This document shows positions 44,595-55,911 of a stretch of 64,000 nucleotides of DNA, in pieces. The position numbers were made by a program, and so were the translations under genes. Position 1 is the stretch's first letter. Every line of letters begins with the position of its first letter. The stretch lies in contig NC_053037.3 in NCBI RefSeq assembly GCF_002575655.3, positions 451,701,793 through 451,765,792 on the forward strand, in the 5' to 3' direction. This stretch comes from Aegilops tauschii subsp. strangulata (lineage: Eukaryota > Streptophyta > Magnoliopsida > Poales > Poaceae). The notes under the pieces are model-generated. The model did not search any database. It was not told the origin of the DNA and saw only the letters and a program-made list of their open reading frames with translations.

Positions 44595-47500
44595 TGTCAC
44601 GACCGGATTTTTGGGGTAATAATTTCCCAGAAAAACGGCCTTTGCGCTCACCAGCCCCAGGATTACTGTTAGCTGATGAGGCACCAACTTGATACAAGAA
44701 TTCCAAGCAAGGTACAAAAATGTGTAGTACACGACCATTGTGGCCTAGGAGTACAACACTTGGTTTCTAATGGTTGAGGGCGGAAGCGGTTAGGTACATC
44801 TGCGTCTATGGGACTCCATTTTCCACAAGAACAGCTGACTAGGATAACTCCTATCTTCGCGAGGCTGCTATCGTCAAATACGTAGATTCCGAAGCTGTCA
44901 CCGCGATGCTTATCTCCATGCGCGAAAATCTGGCCAAGACAATAGCCAGGGACAAGCCAGTGAGTACGTTTGAATGTACTCGCAAACATTAAGAACACGG
45001 GTATAATATATCAGGAGGTAATCATGCTCCGAAACATTCATGATGATAAGTCTGCCATGAAGTAAACAAAAATCTGTGATGCATGCGTGCAGAGAAAATA
45101 TGGACGTCCAATACGGAAGTAAAAGAAATGTACTGAGCGAGTGTCTAAAATGACTCCCCGAAAGGTTGCAAATAAATTAACGATGCCGCAGTCGGGCGTC
45201 TGAGCGACACCACAGAAAGAGCTTATGAAAGGTAAACAAACAACCAGTATGCCACAGTCGGGCGTCTGAGCGACACCACATAAACGGCTTATAAAGGATA
45301 AATAAACAACAAGCATGCCGCAGTCGGGCGTCTGAGCGACACCATAGAAAGGGCTTATAAAAGATAAATAAACAACAGGCATGCCGCAGTCGGGCGTCTG
45401 AGCGACACCACAGAAAGGGCTTATAAAAGAATAATCACAGTGAATATCCAGGAGGTAGAACCATCCCAGGGATACTCAATAAAATACATAGTGTAAGTGG
45501 TTAGTCCATAATAATAACAAAATTAAAACATGATCCTCAGATGTCACAGGTCATAAACAAAGATCTAGTCTAGTCGTTCCTCCACCCGAAGACCGTCACT
45601 GAGTTCTAGCTAAATCGTCCTCCATCCAAATACCGTTACTATGATCCAGTTAGCCGTGTCTCCATCCGAAAACCGTCACTGAGTTCTAGCTAATTCGTTC
45701 TCCATCCGAATACCGTTACTAGATTCCACTCAGACTGTGGTCCTTAACTATGAACATGGCTATCCAACAGGATATATCCTCTGCAGAGGGAGTACGATTT
45801 CCCACGAGTAACGGATTTATTTAGTCCATCGGGACTAATTCCGCCTACGGCCTTTTAATTGAAAACACGCCTGACCTGCACACACCAGCTTAACTCACCG
45901 GTGTCTGGAATCACCCACGACACCTGCCAAGCAAAACTCTAAGTGGGGAGGCTACAACCTCGACGTAGCATGGGATCAAATTTATATTCGCTCGCTCTAA
46001 GGGGTGCCCCCCCTCTCGGTCCCAACCGAAAACACCCATGCCCCCGGACCAAGTGGCATGCCTACCGGAGGCCTCCGGTATCTTCCACTATGGCCTCTCT
46101 GTACGGTGTGTGCTTTGGTAAGGGGTTGACAACTTACTGAACCATACCCCGTCTGCGACAGGGACAAGTGGTAGTACCAACAAATAAGGAAGTTACTGAT
46201 CAAGACTCGATCTACGACCGACTCAGGTGGTACAAGTGTCCTCCAACAATATTACCATTAGTGGAATAAATCACCACTCATCAAGCCTCACCATGCCATA
46301 CCGGACATACTCGTCTCGACGAGGGACTAGGGACAAGCTCGTGTCTACCCAAGACCACGACTTTCCCGGCTTCCTTCCGGTATGCATGAGGAGCTCACGA
46401 GGATGATCCAAAACACTAGCGTATCCATTGCTGACCACAAAATATCTCCAAAGAGCGCTCATGTACGAGACTTTATCGTTACATAAAGATAACGCATACT
46501 CCAAGCCAAATGGTGTTGTAAACGTATTAGAACACCACAACAAAATATTATGCCAGAGTTCAGAAATGCTTGCCTTCAAGAGTATGCAAGGGATGCACTT
46601 TTTGGAAGCTTTCCCTTTTCTCCAAAATCCTATTTTGAAAAAAATCCAAACAACACATATTTCAAACACAGTACAAAAGGTTGTCTCAAATATTTTTGAA
46701 ATAAATCTTAAAATAAACTAGATGAAATTTGAGAGAGGTAGGAAAAGGAATCAACTCATTTGGAGTTTTATTTTAAAAGTTATAGCCAGTCAAAGTTTGG
46801 TCAAATCTCTGTTTTTAAATAAAACCAGAAAAGAAGACGTTTCGAGGGGAATACGCTTTCGGGGTAGGGGAGACGTACTCCGAGGGTATACGCTTTCACT
46901 TAAACAGAGGAGACGGCGCGCGGATCACTGACAGTGGGTCCAGAGGGCCCACTGGTCAGGTTTGACCATTCTTCCCTCTCCCTCCTCTTCTCTGCCCGAC
47001 GGGAGCGGGACTCTGGCGATCGCCGACGACGAACGGCGGCTCCTCGAGGGCATCTGAGGGCGGGGATGGACCGGCCAGACCGAGGCGGTCCTCTTGGTGG
47101 TCGCTGGGTCGTCGGGGGTGGAAGAAATCGCCGGCGGCGAGCTCCGCGGCGGAGGGGGCTACGGTGGTGAAGTGGTTTTTGGGCTCCGGTGGTCTCCGAT
47201 CGAGGTTGGGTTGCTGGGCAGCTCCGCAAGGACAAGGGGAAGCTACTGGTGGCGCTGGTTGGGCGGGAGAGTGGCTGGCTGCGACGTATTGCACCGGAGT
47301 TCCGCGGCGGCCGAACTGGCCGGAGTTGGTGAAGACGGTCTTCTCCAGTCAGTCCATTGCTAGGGAAGCTCTACGGGGAGGGTCTGAGGTCGCCTGAGGT
47401 CTTGAACGAGTTCGGGGACCCTTTAAATATGCGCTCGAGGTTGGACCGCGGCGGCTGAGGATAAGATCACCGGCGACAGCCGTGCTGTAGCTGCAGGGCG

Positions 47501-48851
47501 ACGTGGTGGTGACGAGCGCGTGCCGACGAGCTTCGGGATAAGACCGGGCTGTTCACGGGGGCAGCTGGCGCGCTGGGGTGGCTTGGGCGGCGCCGTCCAT
47601 GTCAGAGGTTCGCTGCCGACGCCGGCGTGCCGCCAAACGCTCTGCCAGTGGCGCTGCAGGGCGCCAGAGATGGCGTGGAGAGGGGGCGAGCTAGTGCGCG
47701 GTTCAGCGGTGGAGCAGGGGCCAGGGATGGGTCGCGTCGAGTGCGGCAGTGCGGCGTGGCGGCTCAGTGCGCGCGCGTGCAAAACGTGCGCTCTGGGCGC
47801 GCCCAGAGCACGCACGGAACCTGCTCGACGAAATGCCAGGGCGGTCTAGAGCGCGAGGGTGGGGCTGGTAATTAACAGGACTAGGATAGAGACAGCTAGG
47901 AGTTCAGTGGACAAGGTTGCTGGGTCATTGGAGCAAGTTCACAGTGCAAACTAGGAAACATGCCCAAAGCTGACTGTGCACACCAAGTGCTCGACAGAAT
48001 GCCAAGTGCACTTAGGCAACTCTTGGAGTGGCCAAAATCTCCAGATCAGGGTCTCTTTAGGTGTGGATGATGAAGGCAAGATCATATGGGCAAAACCAGA
48101 AACTTGTTAGTGCAAGTTTTGCAAAACTCCAGTTTTGGACAGAAAGAAAAAGGGTTTATTGCATGCACTTAAAAACCTCCGATGAGTCCACTCCCCTGGA
48201 CTTAAGGGTTTTGAAGGGAGGGCTACAAGTAGGAAAAAGCTCAGGGTCACTAGAGCAAAATAAAATAAGGTTGCAGTACAAATCACCAAACTGGACCAGA
48301 ATGCAAAAGAGGTTGTTTTACTCAAATTTTTCAAAGAACAACTCTGGGTTTTGGTATAAAGTTGAATTGTATGCATCTACTGACATCTCCAAACACTTGG
48401 AATAATTTTTAAAGAAATATTTAAATAGGTTGTAGTGCAAAAGTGCCTACTGGACCAGATTGGAAAAGTTGGTGTAGAGCTCAAAATCTCCAATGGCCAA
48501 AAGGTATTTTTGCATAAAAGTGATGTGGAAACATCACATGACATCTCCAAATTTTGGTGGAAATGTTAAATGCATTTGTCAAATGGTTGTAGTGCAAAAC
48601 AGGCTCCAAATTCAAAAGAAATCATTTCAAAAGAATAAAGCTCTGAGAAAACAAATCTTGCAATTTAAATCCACTGATAAAGAATTGTTTTATCATAGAG
48701 AGTATTCAAGTCCAACAATACCTCTTGAAAGTTTTCCACTTGATGTAAAAATCCATAATAACAAAAGGGTAAATCTTGACAAATGGAAAAGTTTTATTTC
48801 CTGGCAAAATTTTAATAAAATAAAACAAGGTCAAAATTTTGGGGTGTAACA
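44595..48851 (-). repeat. 5' LTR of E8 (4257 bases)
   Basis: Starts TGTCACGACCGG and ends GGGGTGTAACA on the plus strand. The section 46930-47860 is GC-rich with many chance ORFs (LTR leader). No coding gene is supported in it. Confidence 0.87.
45183..45430. repeat. Four tandem copies of a 65-66 base unit in the E8 LTR
   Basis: The unit is ATGCCGCAGTCGGGCGTCTG followed by AGCGACACCACAGAAAG...GCTTAT, starting near 45184, 45250, 45315 and 45381. The same unit occurs twice in the 3' LTR (40920-41040) and three times, diverged, in E7. Confidence 0.9.
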
Positions 48852-49798
48852 GAGTGCCTCACACGATGGCCCGTGGTGGTTTAGGAGCTACAGAGACGTC
48901 GCCGGAGCCGAAGAAGGGCGGCGACGACCAGAGACATGGACGAAAAGGGATCTGGCGCTTCGGTGCTCCCCAACTCCAGCTGAGGCCACCGGTCGATGGA
49001 GAGGACGATGGCGTAGCTCCCCGACAGGTTGGCGAGGCGCGGCGAGGTCGGTAGCCGCGAGGACGGGTGAGGCACGGCGGCGACCGCGTCGGCCTCCTCT
49101 CCAAAAGTAAGGAGAGGGAGAGAGAGAAGGGGATCTGGAGAGCGAGGGGCGAGGTGAGTGGGGTGGCAGACGCGTGGGAGGCGAGGTGGCCGAGGCGTCG
49201 GGGCGGTGGAGGCCTTATCCCGTTCGGCGGGGACGGCGAGGTGGTCGGGCGGCGACGAGCCCCTGTAGCGGCGCGCACCGGGGGAACAGAAGGGAAAGGA
49301 GAGCGACCGGGGAGGGGAACTGGGCCTGTCTCTGTGGCCTTAGGCCCAGGGGCAGGGGGGTTCCCTTTTTCTTTTTTTGCAGCTTTTGCATTTAATTTTA
49401 GCCACTAATGACTTGCAAAATTATGCCACTGGCCAAAACAATTTCAAGAATTAAAGTGCACTGCCACCAAAATATTGTGAGACTTTTGAAATAGTTTGCC
49501 AATTTTATAAATTAAAAAGGCATTTAATTTATTGCTTAGGTCACTGTTTTAAGTAGTTTAGGCCACTTAAACCCTTTGCAAAAATGTTGGTTCACCACCA
49601 ATATTAGTTTTGGAATATTTGGCACCTGATGAACATTTTTGTTTTCATGTTTGAGAAATTTTTAATTTCACTTAGCATTTGAATTTGCATTCAAAGGGGA
49701 AGTTGAAAGAAACATGAGATAATAATGATCAGGCACATGTTTAGCAAAAAGATTAACTTAACCCCAGGGGTTACTGTAGCATCATTACACCGGGTACA

Positions 49799-50892
49799 AC
49801 TAAATAACAATTATTGAGGTTTAAAACTAATCCCGTAGGTAAATGTAGAGGTAGCGTGCCGACGGCGATCACATCGACCTTGGAACCATTCCCGACGCGC
49901 ATCGTCACCTCGTCCTTCGCCAGTCTCCGCTTATTCCGCAGCTCCTGTTTTGAGTTACAAATATGAGCAACCGCACCGGTATCAAATACCCAGGAGCTAC
50001 TACGAGCGCTGGTAAGGTACACATCAATAACATGTATATCACATATACCTTTGGCGTTGCCGGCCTTCTTATTCGCTAAGTACTTGGGGTAGTTCCACTT
50101 CCAGTGACCATTTCCCTTGCAATAAAAGCACTGAGTCTCGGGCTTGGGTCCATTCTTTGGCTTCTTCCCGGCAACTGATTTACCGGGTGCGGCAACTCCC
50201 TTGCTGTCCTTCTTGAAGTTCTTCTTACCCTTGACTTTCTTGAAACTAGTGGTTTTATTCACCATCAACACTTGATGTTCCTTTTTTATTTCCACCTCCG
50301 CTGATTTCAGCATTGAATATAACTCAGGAATGGACTTCTCCATCCCTTGCATATTGTAGTTCATCACAAAGCTCTTGTAGCTAGGTGAAAGCGACTGGAG
50401 GATCCTGTCAATGACCGAGTCATCCAGGAGATTAACTCCCAGCTGAGACAAGCGGTTGTGCAACCCAGAAATTTTGAGTATATGCTCGCTGACAGAACTG
50501 TTTTCCTCCATCTTACAACTGTAGAACCTGTCGGAGACTTCATATCTCTCGACCCGGGCATGAGCTTGGAAAACCATTTTCAGCTCTTGGAACATCTCAT
50601 ATGCTCTGTGTTGCTCAAAACGCTTTTGGAGCCCCGGTTCTAAGCTGTAAAGCATGCCGCACTGAACCAGGGAGTAATCATCACTACGCATCTGCCAGGC
50701 GTTCATAACATCTTGAGTTGCTGGGAAAATGGGTGCTTCACCTAGCGGTGCTTCAAGGACATATGCCTTCTTGGCAGCTATGAGGATGATCCTCAAGTTA
50801 CGGACCCAGTCTGTATAGTTGCTACCATCGTCTTTCAGCTTGATTTTCTCTAGGAACGCATTGAAGTTGAGGGCAACATTAGCGTGGGCCAT
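49799..50892 (-). pseudogene. Angela-type Copia gag plus protease start
   Basis: The start is MAHANVALNF at 50892. A UBN2/gag-type core (SNYTDWVRNLRIIL, CKMEENSSVSEHILKI, ILQSLSPSYKSFV) is followed by a basic linker (KKVKGKKNFKKDSKG) and a zinc knuckle reading CFYCKGNGHWKWNY. The last ligand, normally Cys, is Tyr (codon 50089-50091). The Copia protease site WVFDTGAVAHIC follows. The frame runs into the E6 LTR after LNNCYLV. Gag packages element RNA in cytoplasmic particles. The knuckle mutation and the E6 insertion inactivate it. Confidence 0.88.
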
Positions 50893-52162
50893 TTGATCTA
50901 CAAGACATATTGTAAAGATTTTTAGACTAAGTTCATGATAATTAAGTTCATCTAATCAAATTATTTAATGAACTCCCACTCAGATAGACATCCCTCTAGT
51001 CATCTAAGTGATACATGATCCGAATCGACTAGGCCGTGTCCGATCATCACGTGAGACGGACTAGCCATCAACGGTGAACATCTCCATGTTGATCGTATCT
51101 ACTATACGACTCATGTTCGACCTTTCGGTCTCTCGTGTTCCGAGGCCATGTCTATACATGCTAGGCTCGTCAAGTCAACCTAAGTGTTTTGCATGTGTAA
51201 ATCTGGTTTACACCCGTTGTATTCGAACGTTAGAATCTATCACACCCGATCATCACATGGTGCTTCGAAACAACGAACCTTCGCAATGGTGCACAGTTAG
51301 GGGGAACACTTTCTTGAAATTTTAGCGAGGGATCATCTTATTTAAGCTACCGTCGTTCGAAGCAAATAAGATGTAAAAACATGATAAACATCACATGCAA
51401 TCAAATAGTGACATGATATGGCCAATATCATTTTGCTCCTTTTGATCTCCATCTTCGGTGCGCCATGATCATCATCTTCACTAGCATGACACCATGATCT
51501 CCATCATCGTGTCTTCATGAAGTTGTCTCGCCAACTATTACTTCTACTACTATGGCTAACAGTTAGCAATAAAGTAAAGTAATTACATGGCGTTTTCATT
51601 GACACGCAGGTCAAACAATAAATTAAGACAACTCCTATGGCTCCTGCCGGTTGTCATACTCATCGACATGCAAGTCGTGATTCCTATTACAAGAACATGA
51701 TCAATCTCATACATCACATATATCATTCATCACATCCTTTTGGCCATATCACATCACATGGCATGCTGCAAGAACAAGTTAGACGTCCTCTAATTGTTGT
51801 TGCAAGTTTTTACGTGGCTGCTATAGGTTTCTAGCAAGAACGTTTCTTACCTACGCCAAAACCACAACGTGATATGCCAATTTATATTTACCCTTCATAA
51901 GGACCCTTTTCATCGAATCTGATCTGACTAAAGTGGGAGAGACAGACACCCGCTAGCCACCTTATGCAACTAGTGCATGTCAGTCGGTGGAACCTGTCTC
52001 ACGTAAGCGTACGTGTAAGGTCGGTCCAGGCCGCTTCATCCCATGATGCCGCCGAATCAAGATAAGACTAGTAGGCAAGTAAATTGACAAAATCGACGCC
52101 CACAACAACTTGTGTTCTACTCGTGCATAGAAACTACGCATAGACCTAGCTCATGATGCCAC
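50893..52162 (-). other. Angela 5' leader with primer-binding site
   Basis: 1.27 kb between the LTR and gag with no supported ORF, as in BARE-type elements, where a long structured leader is usual. At 52147-52162 the minus strand reads AGTGGCATCATGAGCT, a diverged tRNA-iMet primer-binding site next to the LTR end. Confidence 0.75.
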
Positions 52163-52555
52163 TGTTGGGGATCGTTGCAGAAAGTAAAAAAATTCTACGC
52201 ATCACCAAGATCAATCTATGGAGAGACTAGCAACGAGAGAGAGGGGAGTGTATCTTCATACCCTTGAAGATCGCGATGCGGAAGCATTACAAGAACGCGG
52301 TTGGTGGAGTCGTACACGCAGCGATTCAGATCGCGGTCGATTCCGATCTAAGCGCCGAACAACGGCACCTCCACGTTCAACACACGTGCACCCGGTGATG
52401 TCTCCCGCACCTTGATCCAGCAAGGAGGAGGGAGAGGTTGGGGAAGACAACTCCAGCAGCAGCACGACGGTGTGGTGGTGTTGGAGCAGTGTGGTTCTCC
52501 AGCAGGGCTTCGCCAAGCACTACGAAGGACGAGGAGGTGGAGAGGTAGGGCTGCG

Positions 52556-52644
<89 letters not shown>

Positions 52645-54008
52645 TCGTGTATGCCAGCCCCAAAACCCCCACTATATATAGGAGGAGGGGAGGGGGTGTG
52701 CCCCCTCTAGGGTTCCCACCCTAAGGGGGGCGGCAGCCCTAGATGGGATGGAAGGGGGCAGCCAAGAGGGGGAGAGAGAGGGGGGGCGCACCCTAGGGTG
52801 GGCCTTAGGCCCATCTATGCCTAGGGTTTTCCCCCTCTCCCCTTTGCTGCGCCTTGGGCCTTGGTGGGAGGCGCACCAGCCCACTCAGGGGCTGGTCCCT
52901 TCCCACTCTTGGCCCATGCACGCCTCCGGGGCAGGTGGCCCCTCCCGGTGGACACCCGGAACCCTTCCGGTGGTCCCGGTACATTACCGGTGATGCCCGG
53001 AACACTTCCGGTGTCCAAATCCTCACGTCCTATATATCATTCTTTACCTCTGGACCATTCCGGAACTCCTCGTGACATCCGGGATCTCATCCGGGACTCC
53101 GAACAACATTCCGTAACCACGTACATACTTTCCCTATAACCCTAGCATCATCGAACCTTAAGTGTGTAGACCCTACGGGTTCGGGAACCATGCAGACATG
53201 ACCGAGACATCTCTCCGGCCAATAACCAACAGCGGGGTCTGGATACCCATGTTGGCTCCCACATGTTCCACGATGATCTCATCGGATGAACCACGATGTC
53301 GGGGATTCAATCAATCCCGTATACAATTTCCTTTGTCTACCGGTATGATACTTGCCCGAGATTCAATCGTCGGTATCCCTATACCTTGTTCAATCTCGTT
53401 ACCGGCAAGTCTCTTTACTCGTTCGTAACACATCATCCCGTGACCAACTCCTTGGTCACATTGAGCTCATTGTGATGATGTCCTGCCGAGTGGGCCCAGA
53501 GATACCTCTCCGTCACATGGAGTGACAAATCCCAGTCTCGATTCGTGCCAACCCAACAGACACTTTCGGAGATACCTGTAGTGTACCTTTATAGCCACAC
53601 AGTTACATTGTGACGTTTGGCACACCCAAAGCATTCCTACGGTATCCGGGAGTTGCACAATCTCATGGTCTAAGGAAATAATACTTGACATTAGAAAAGC
53701 TTTAGCAGACGAACTACACGATCTTGTGCTATGCTTAGGATTGGGTCTTGTCCATCACATCATTCTCCTAATGATGTGATCCCGTTATCAACGACATCCA
53801 ATATCCATGGTCAGGAAACCGTAACCATCTATTGATCAACGAGCTAGTCAACTAGAGGCTCGCTAGGGACATGTTGTGATCTATGTATTCACACATGTAT
53901 TACGATTTCCGGATAACACAATTATAGCATGAACAATAGACAATTATCATGAACAAGGAAATATAATAATAACCACTTTATTATTGCCTCTAGGGCATAT
54001 TTCCAACA
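52163..54008 (-). repeat. 5' LTR of E5 (Angela/WIS/BARE type, 1846 bases)
   Basis: On the minus strand it starts TGTTGGAAATATGCCCTAG and ends CCCCAACA. A TATA box (CTATATATAG, 52673-52680) precedes the leader. I recognise this terminus as the Angela/WIS/BARE group. Confidence 0.93.
52558..52641. repeat. (GA)42 microsatellite
   Basis: 84 bases of uninterrupted GA within the transcribed part of the E5 LTR, just downstream of its TATA box in minus orientation. Its (RE)n ORFs are not genes. Confidence 0.98.
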
Positions 54009-55308
54009 CCATCCATTGGAGGTGATCAAAGTAGAGATGCTTATTGGGGGCGGATGAAAGAACACTTTGATGTTCGCAACGTGAGTGGAATTGACCACTC
54101 CGAGCGATCACTTCGGTCCCGGTGGTCGACAATCAACAAGGATTGTCAAAAGTGGACGGCCGCACAAAAGGCGGTTGACAAGTTGAACCCAAGTGGCACC
54201 ATTGAGGACGATAGAGCAAGTGGTATTTCATCCATGTTCATCACACTTGTTGTTGGTGTTTTAAGTGCTAACTTGCTTTGTTTTCATGTAGTACAACATT
54301 GCACAAAACTTGTTCAAAGGAGAGGAGAAGAGAACCAAGAAGGGGAAGATCAAGAAAGGAAGGATATTTACCTTGCCTCATTGCTATGAAGTGTTGAAGG
54401 ATGACGAGAAATGGAAGAAGCGTGATGATTTGGATGATTTGGATTTGAGCAACAAACGCAAGCGAACAATTGAGTTGGATGATGATGAGGAGGAGGAGGA
54501 TGATGCATCAAGTGATGACGGCAAGAGAAACCCCACACCCAACTCGGTTTCATACTCGAAGCCAAAACGACCGGATGGGTGCAAGAAAGACGCAAAAGAA
54601 AAGAAGAAGAGGAAAGGAGATGATGAGCTAAAAAATGCTATGAAAGCTATTGTGAAGGCAAGAAAAGAAGCCAACGAGGTGAGAAAAATGGCTAGGAACC
54701 AAGATGCCGCGGCCGAGGAGAGGAGGTTGGCGGCCGAGGAGAGGAGGGTGGCGGCCGAGGAGAGGAAGGTGGCTTTGGAGGAGAGGAAGGTGAGCAATGA
54801 GGAGCGAACTAGATTGTTGGAATGGGAGAAGCACTTGTTCTTCTTGGACACATCTATCCTCAGTGAGGCACAAAAGGAGTATGTCAATCTTGCCCGTGAA
54901 GAAGTCTTGATCCAAAAATGAGCTATGATTCGCGCAATGGGTGGCGGTGGACTTGGCGCCATGGGTGGCTTCGGAGCTACCGTGGGCGTCTTAGGTGCCA
55001 TGGGTGGCTTTGGAGCTACCATGGAGACCATGGGAGCCATGGGTGGCTTTGGAGCACCGCCCGGCGCCATGGCCGCCATGGGAGGCATGAGTTTTTCTTC
55101 TCTCATGGGAGGCATGGGTGCACCTCCGGCCGCCATGGGCGGAATGTCTTCCGGTGTGCCTCACACACCTTCTCATGAAGATGCCGTTGAAGATCTTGCC
55201 AACACCGTCCGAGCTTGACGTGATGCGGTGCGCGACAATGATGAGGAGGAGGAAGAATCATCTTCGGAGGAGGAAGAATCGTCTTCCGAAGACGAGGACG
55301 AGGCTTGA
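54009..55308 (+). pseudogene. Myb/SANT-like, NAM-associated-domain protein (Harbinger ORF1-like), broken
   Basis: The frame is open from the E5 edge (54009) through AYWGRMKEHFDV and RSLRSRWSTINKDCQKW to DDR at 54215. After an intron (54216-54291) it resumes in phase with YNIAQNLFKGEEKR. It continues through an acidic stretch, a basic KKKRKGDDELKNAM region and an EERR(L/V)AAEE-type repeat coiled coil, to TGA 54919-54921. Beyond that the frame is open again (a Gly/Met-rich tail) to a second TGA at 55216-55218, and ends at TGA 55306-55308 after an acidic Ser/Glu tail. So two internal nonsense codons are present and the N-terminus is lost to E5. Plant relatives are often misnamed GST T3-like. In PIF/Harbinger elements the ORF1 protein is a DNA-binding partner of the transposase. 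Confidence 0.72.
54216..54291 (+). other. GC-AG intron in the Harbinger-like gene
   Basis: The donor is AGA/GCAAGTGG and the acceptor TTTTCATGTAG/TAC, 76 bases. The phase is kept (DDR to YNIAQN). GC donors with an AG/GCAAGT context are the accepted minor class, so this may be functional rather than decayed. Confidence 0.65.
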
Positions 55309-55746
55309 TGTGTCTTTCGTTTGTGTCGTGAACTTGGTTTGCATTTTGAACTTGGTTGGATGAACTTGTGGGCATGAACTTTTATTCATCAACTTGTTTG
55401 TGTGAAATTTATATGCCATGTTCATTGTATTTTGAATGTTTGAAATCCATTTTGTGTCCAAAATGCAACATATGGCATGCGCCGGCGTGTCGCGCGCGCT
55501 GCATTTTTATGCGCTGCTGGAGCGACGCGCGCGCGCTGCATTTTAGCACGGCTGTTGGAGCCAGCGCTGCCGGCCGCGCAAAACTAGACGAAGGGCGCGC
55601 AGGAAAGTGGTTTTTAGCGCACGGCGTGTTGGGCGGCTGTTGGAGATGCTCTTAATTAAATGTGGGATCTTTAAAACTAGGGGGCATAGTGTCATAGAAG
55701 ATCTGTCCAAGGCTACCATGATTCATAAGAAACATTTGGGTTTGTC

Positions 55747-55911
55747 TATGGCACATCTAGATGTGCCCTAATTATTGCGCATCTAAGTCACTCAATCAAG
55801 CATAAGAAGGAAAAGAAAAGGGAAAATAAAATATCCACACGAATCTCCGCGTAAGATCAATGACTTCGGACTTAGATGTGCAATACTTATGGCACATCTA
55901 GATGTGCTTTA
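55747..55911. mobile_element. MITE with 42-base terminal inverted repeats
   Basis: Arms 55747-55788 and 55870-55911 are inverted copies with few mismatches and contain the palindrome GCACATCTAGATGTGC. Total 165 bases. The target site is unclear, so the superfamily is not assigned. Confidence 0.8.

Larger units (their letters stand above)
40332..48851 (-). mobile_element. E8: long-LTR, RT-less (LARD-like) retrotransposon
   Basis: It is flanked by perfect GAGTG duplications (40327-40331 and 48852-48856); the other E6 LTR has this site empty (near 31308). On the minus strand the 5' LTR is 48851-44595 (4257 bases), the internal region 44594-41221 (3374 bases) and the 3' LTR 41220-40332 (888 bases, internally deleted). 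PBS and PPT are present. No protease, RT or integrase is found; instead there are two related unknown ORFs and a possible antisense mini-gene. LTRs of about 4.5 kb with an interior of about 3.5 kb and a tRNA-Met site is the published architecture of Triticeae LARDs (Sukkula), but I cannot confirm identity. Confidence 0.85.
24010..49798 (-). mobile_element. E6: Tekay-type chromovirus (Gypsy) with 4.1 kb LTRs
   Basis: Minus strand: 5' LTR (49798-37131, holding E8), tRNA-Met primer-binding site, gag, zinc knuckle and protease, RT, RNase H, integrase with C-terminal chromodomain, polypurine tract, 3' LTR (32268-24010, holding E7). After removing the nested insertions and their duplications the LTRs are about 4143 and 4145 bases, which supports the boundaries. 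The LTR runs TGTAAC...GTCACA on the minus strand; the outer end of the 3' LTR has one change (ATA). A clean target duplication is not visible; ACTA is shared at the two ends. Confidence 0.87.
37131..49798 (-). repeat. 5' LTR of E6, containing E8
   Basis: LTR sequence is 37131-40331 plus 48852-49798, about 4.14 kb once E8 and one duplication are removed. On the minus strand it starts TGTACCCGGTGTAATG and ends GGCGTCACA. Coding potential is absent. Confidence 0.85.
22894..54008 (-). mobile_element. E5: Angela/WIS/BARE-type Copia element, host of the nest
   Basis: Minus strand: 5' LTR 54008-52163, leader 52162-50893, gag 50892-49799, interruption by E6 (49798-24010), then protease-to-integrase coding (24009-22894), interrupted again by E4. 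The gag-side frame ends LNNCYLV and the integrase-side frame begins VPALSMN, which are adjacent in Angela-type proteins, so E6 sits in the middle of one polyprotein. RT, RNase H and the 3' LTR are left of the window. Its right LTR edge abuts the open frame of a Harbinger ORF at 54009. Confidence 0.9.
54009..55651 (+). mobile_element. PIF/Harbinger-type DNA transposon remnant, right part
   Basis: The left side is cut by E5. The right end reads CGGCTGTTGGAGATGCTC then TTA: a terminal repeat of the Harbinger type (reverse GAGCATCTCCAACAGCC) with TTA as target duplication (55652-55654). Subterminal repeats GCGCGCGCTGCATTTT (55485-55546) and GGCTGTTGGAG occur twice. The coding part is an ORF1-like gene. 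No transposase is in the window. Confidence 0.65.

Noticed and set aside
45183..45430. Possible CRISPR-like array
   Set aside because: Plant LTR tandem repeats without unique spacers; units are contiguous at 65-66 bases.
46900..47875. GC-rich overlapping ORFs in the E8 5' LTR
   Set aside because: Same reason; deleted in the other LTR, and no domain is seen.
40332..48851. Naming E8 as Sukkula
   Set aside because: Architecture fits, but I cannot compare sequences, and Sukkula is described as non-coding.
52412..52724. ORFs with long Arg-Glu repeats
   Set aside because: They are translations of the (GA)42 microsatellite in the Angela LTR.
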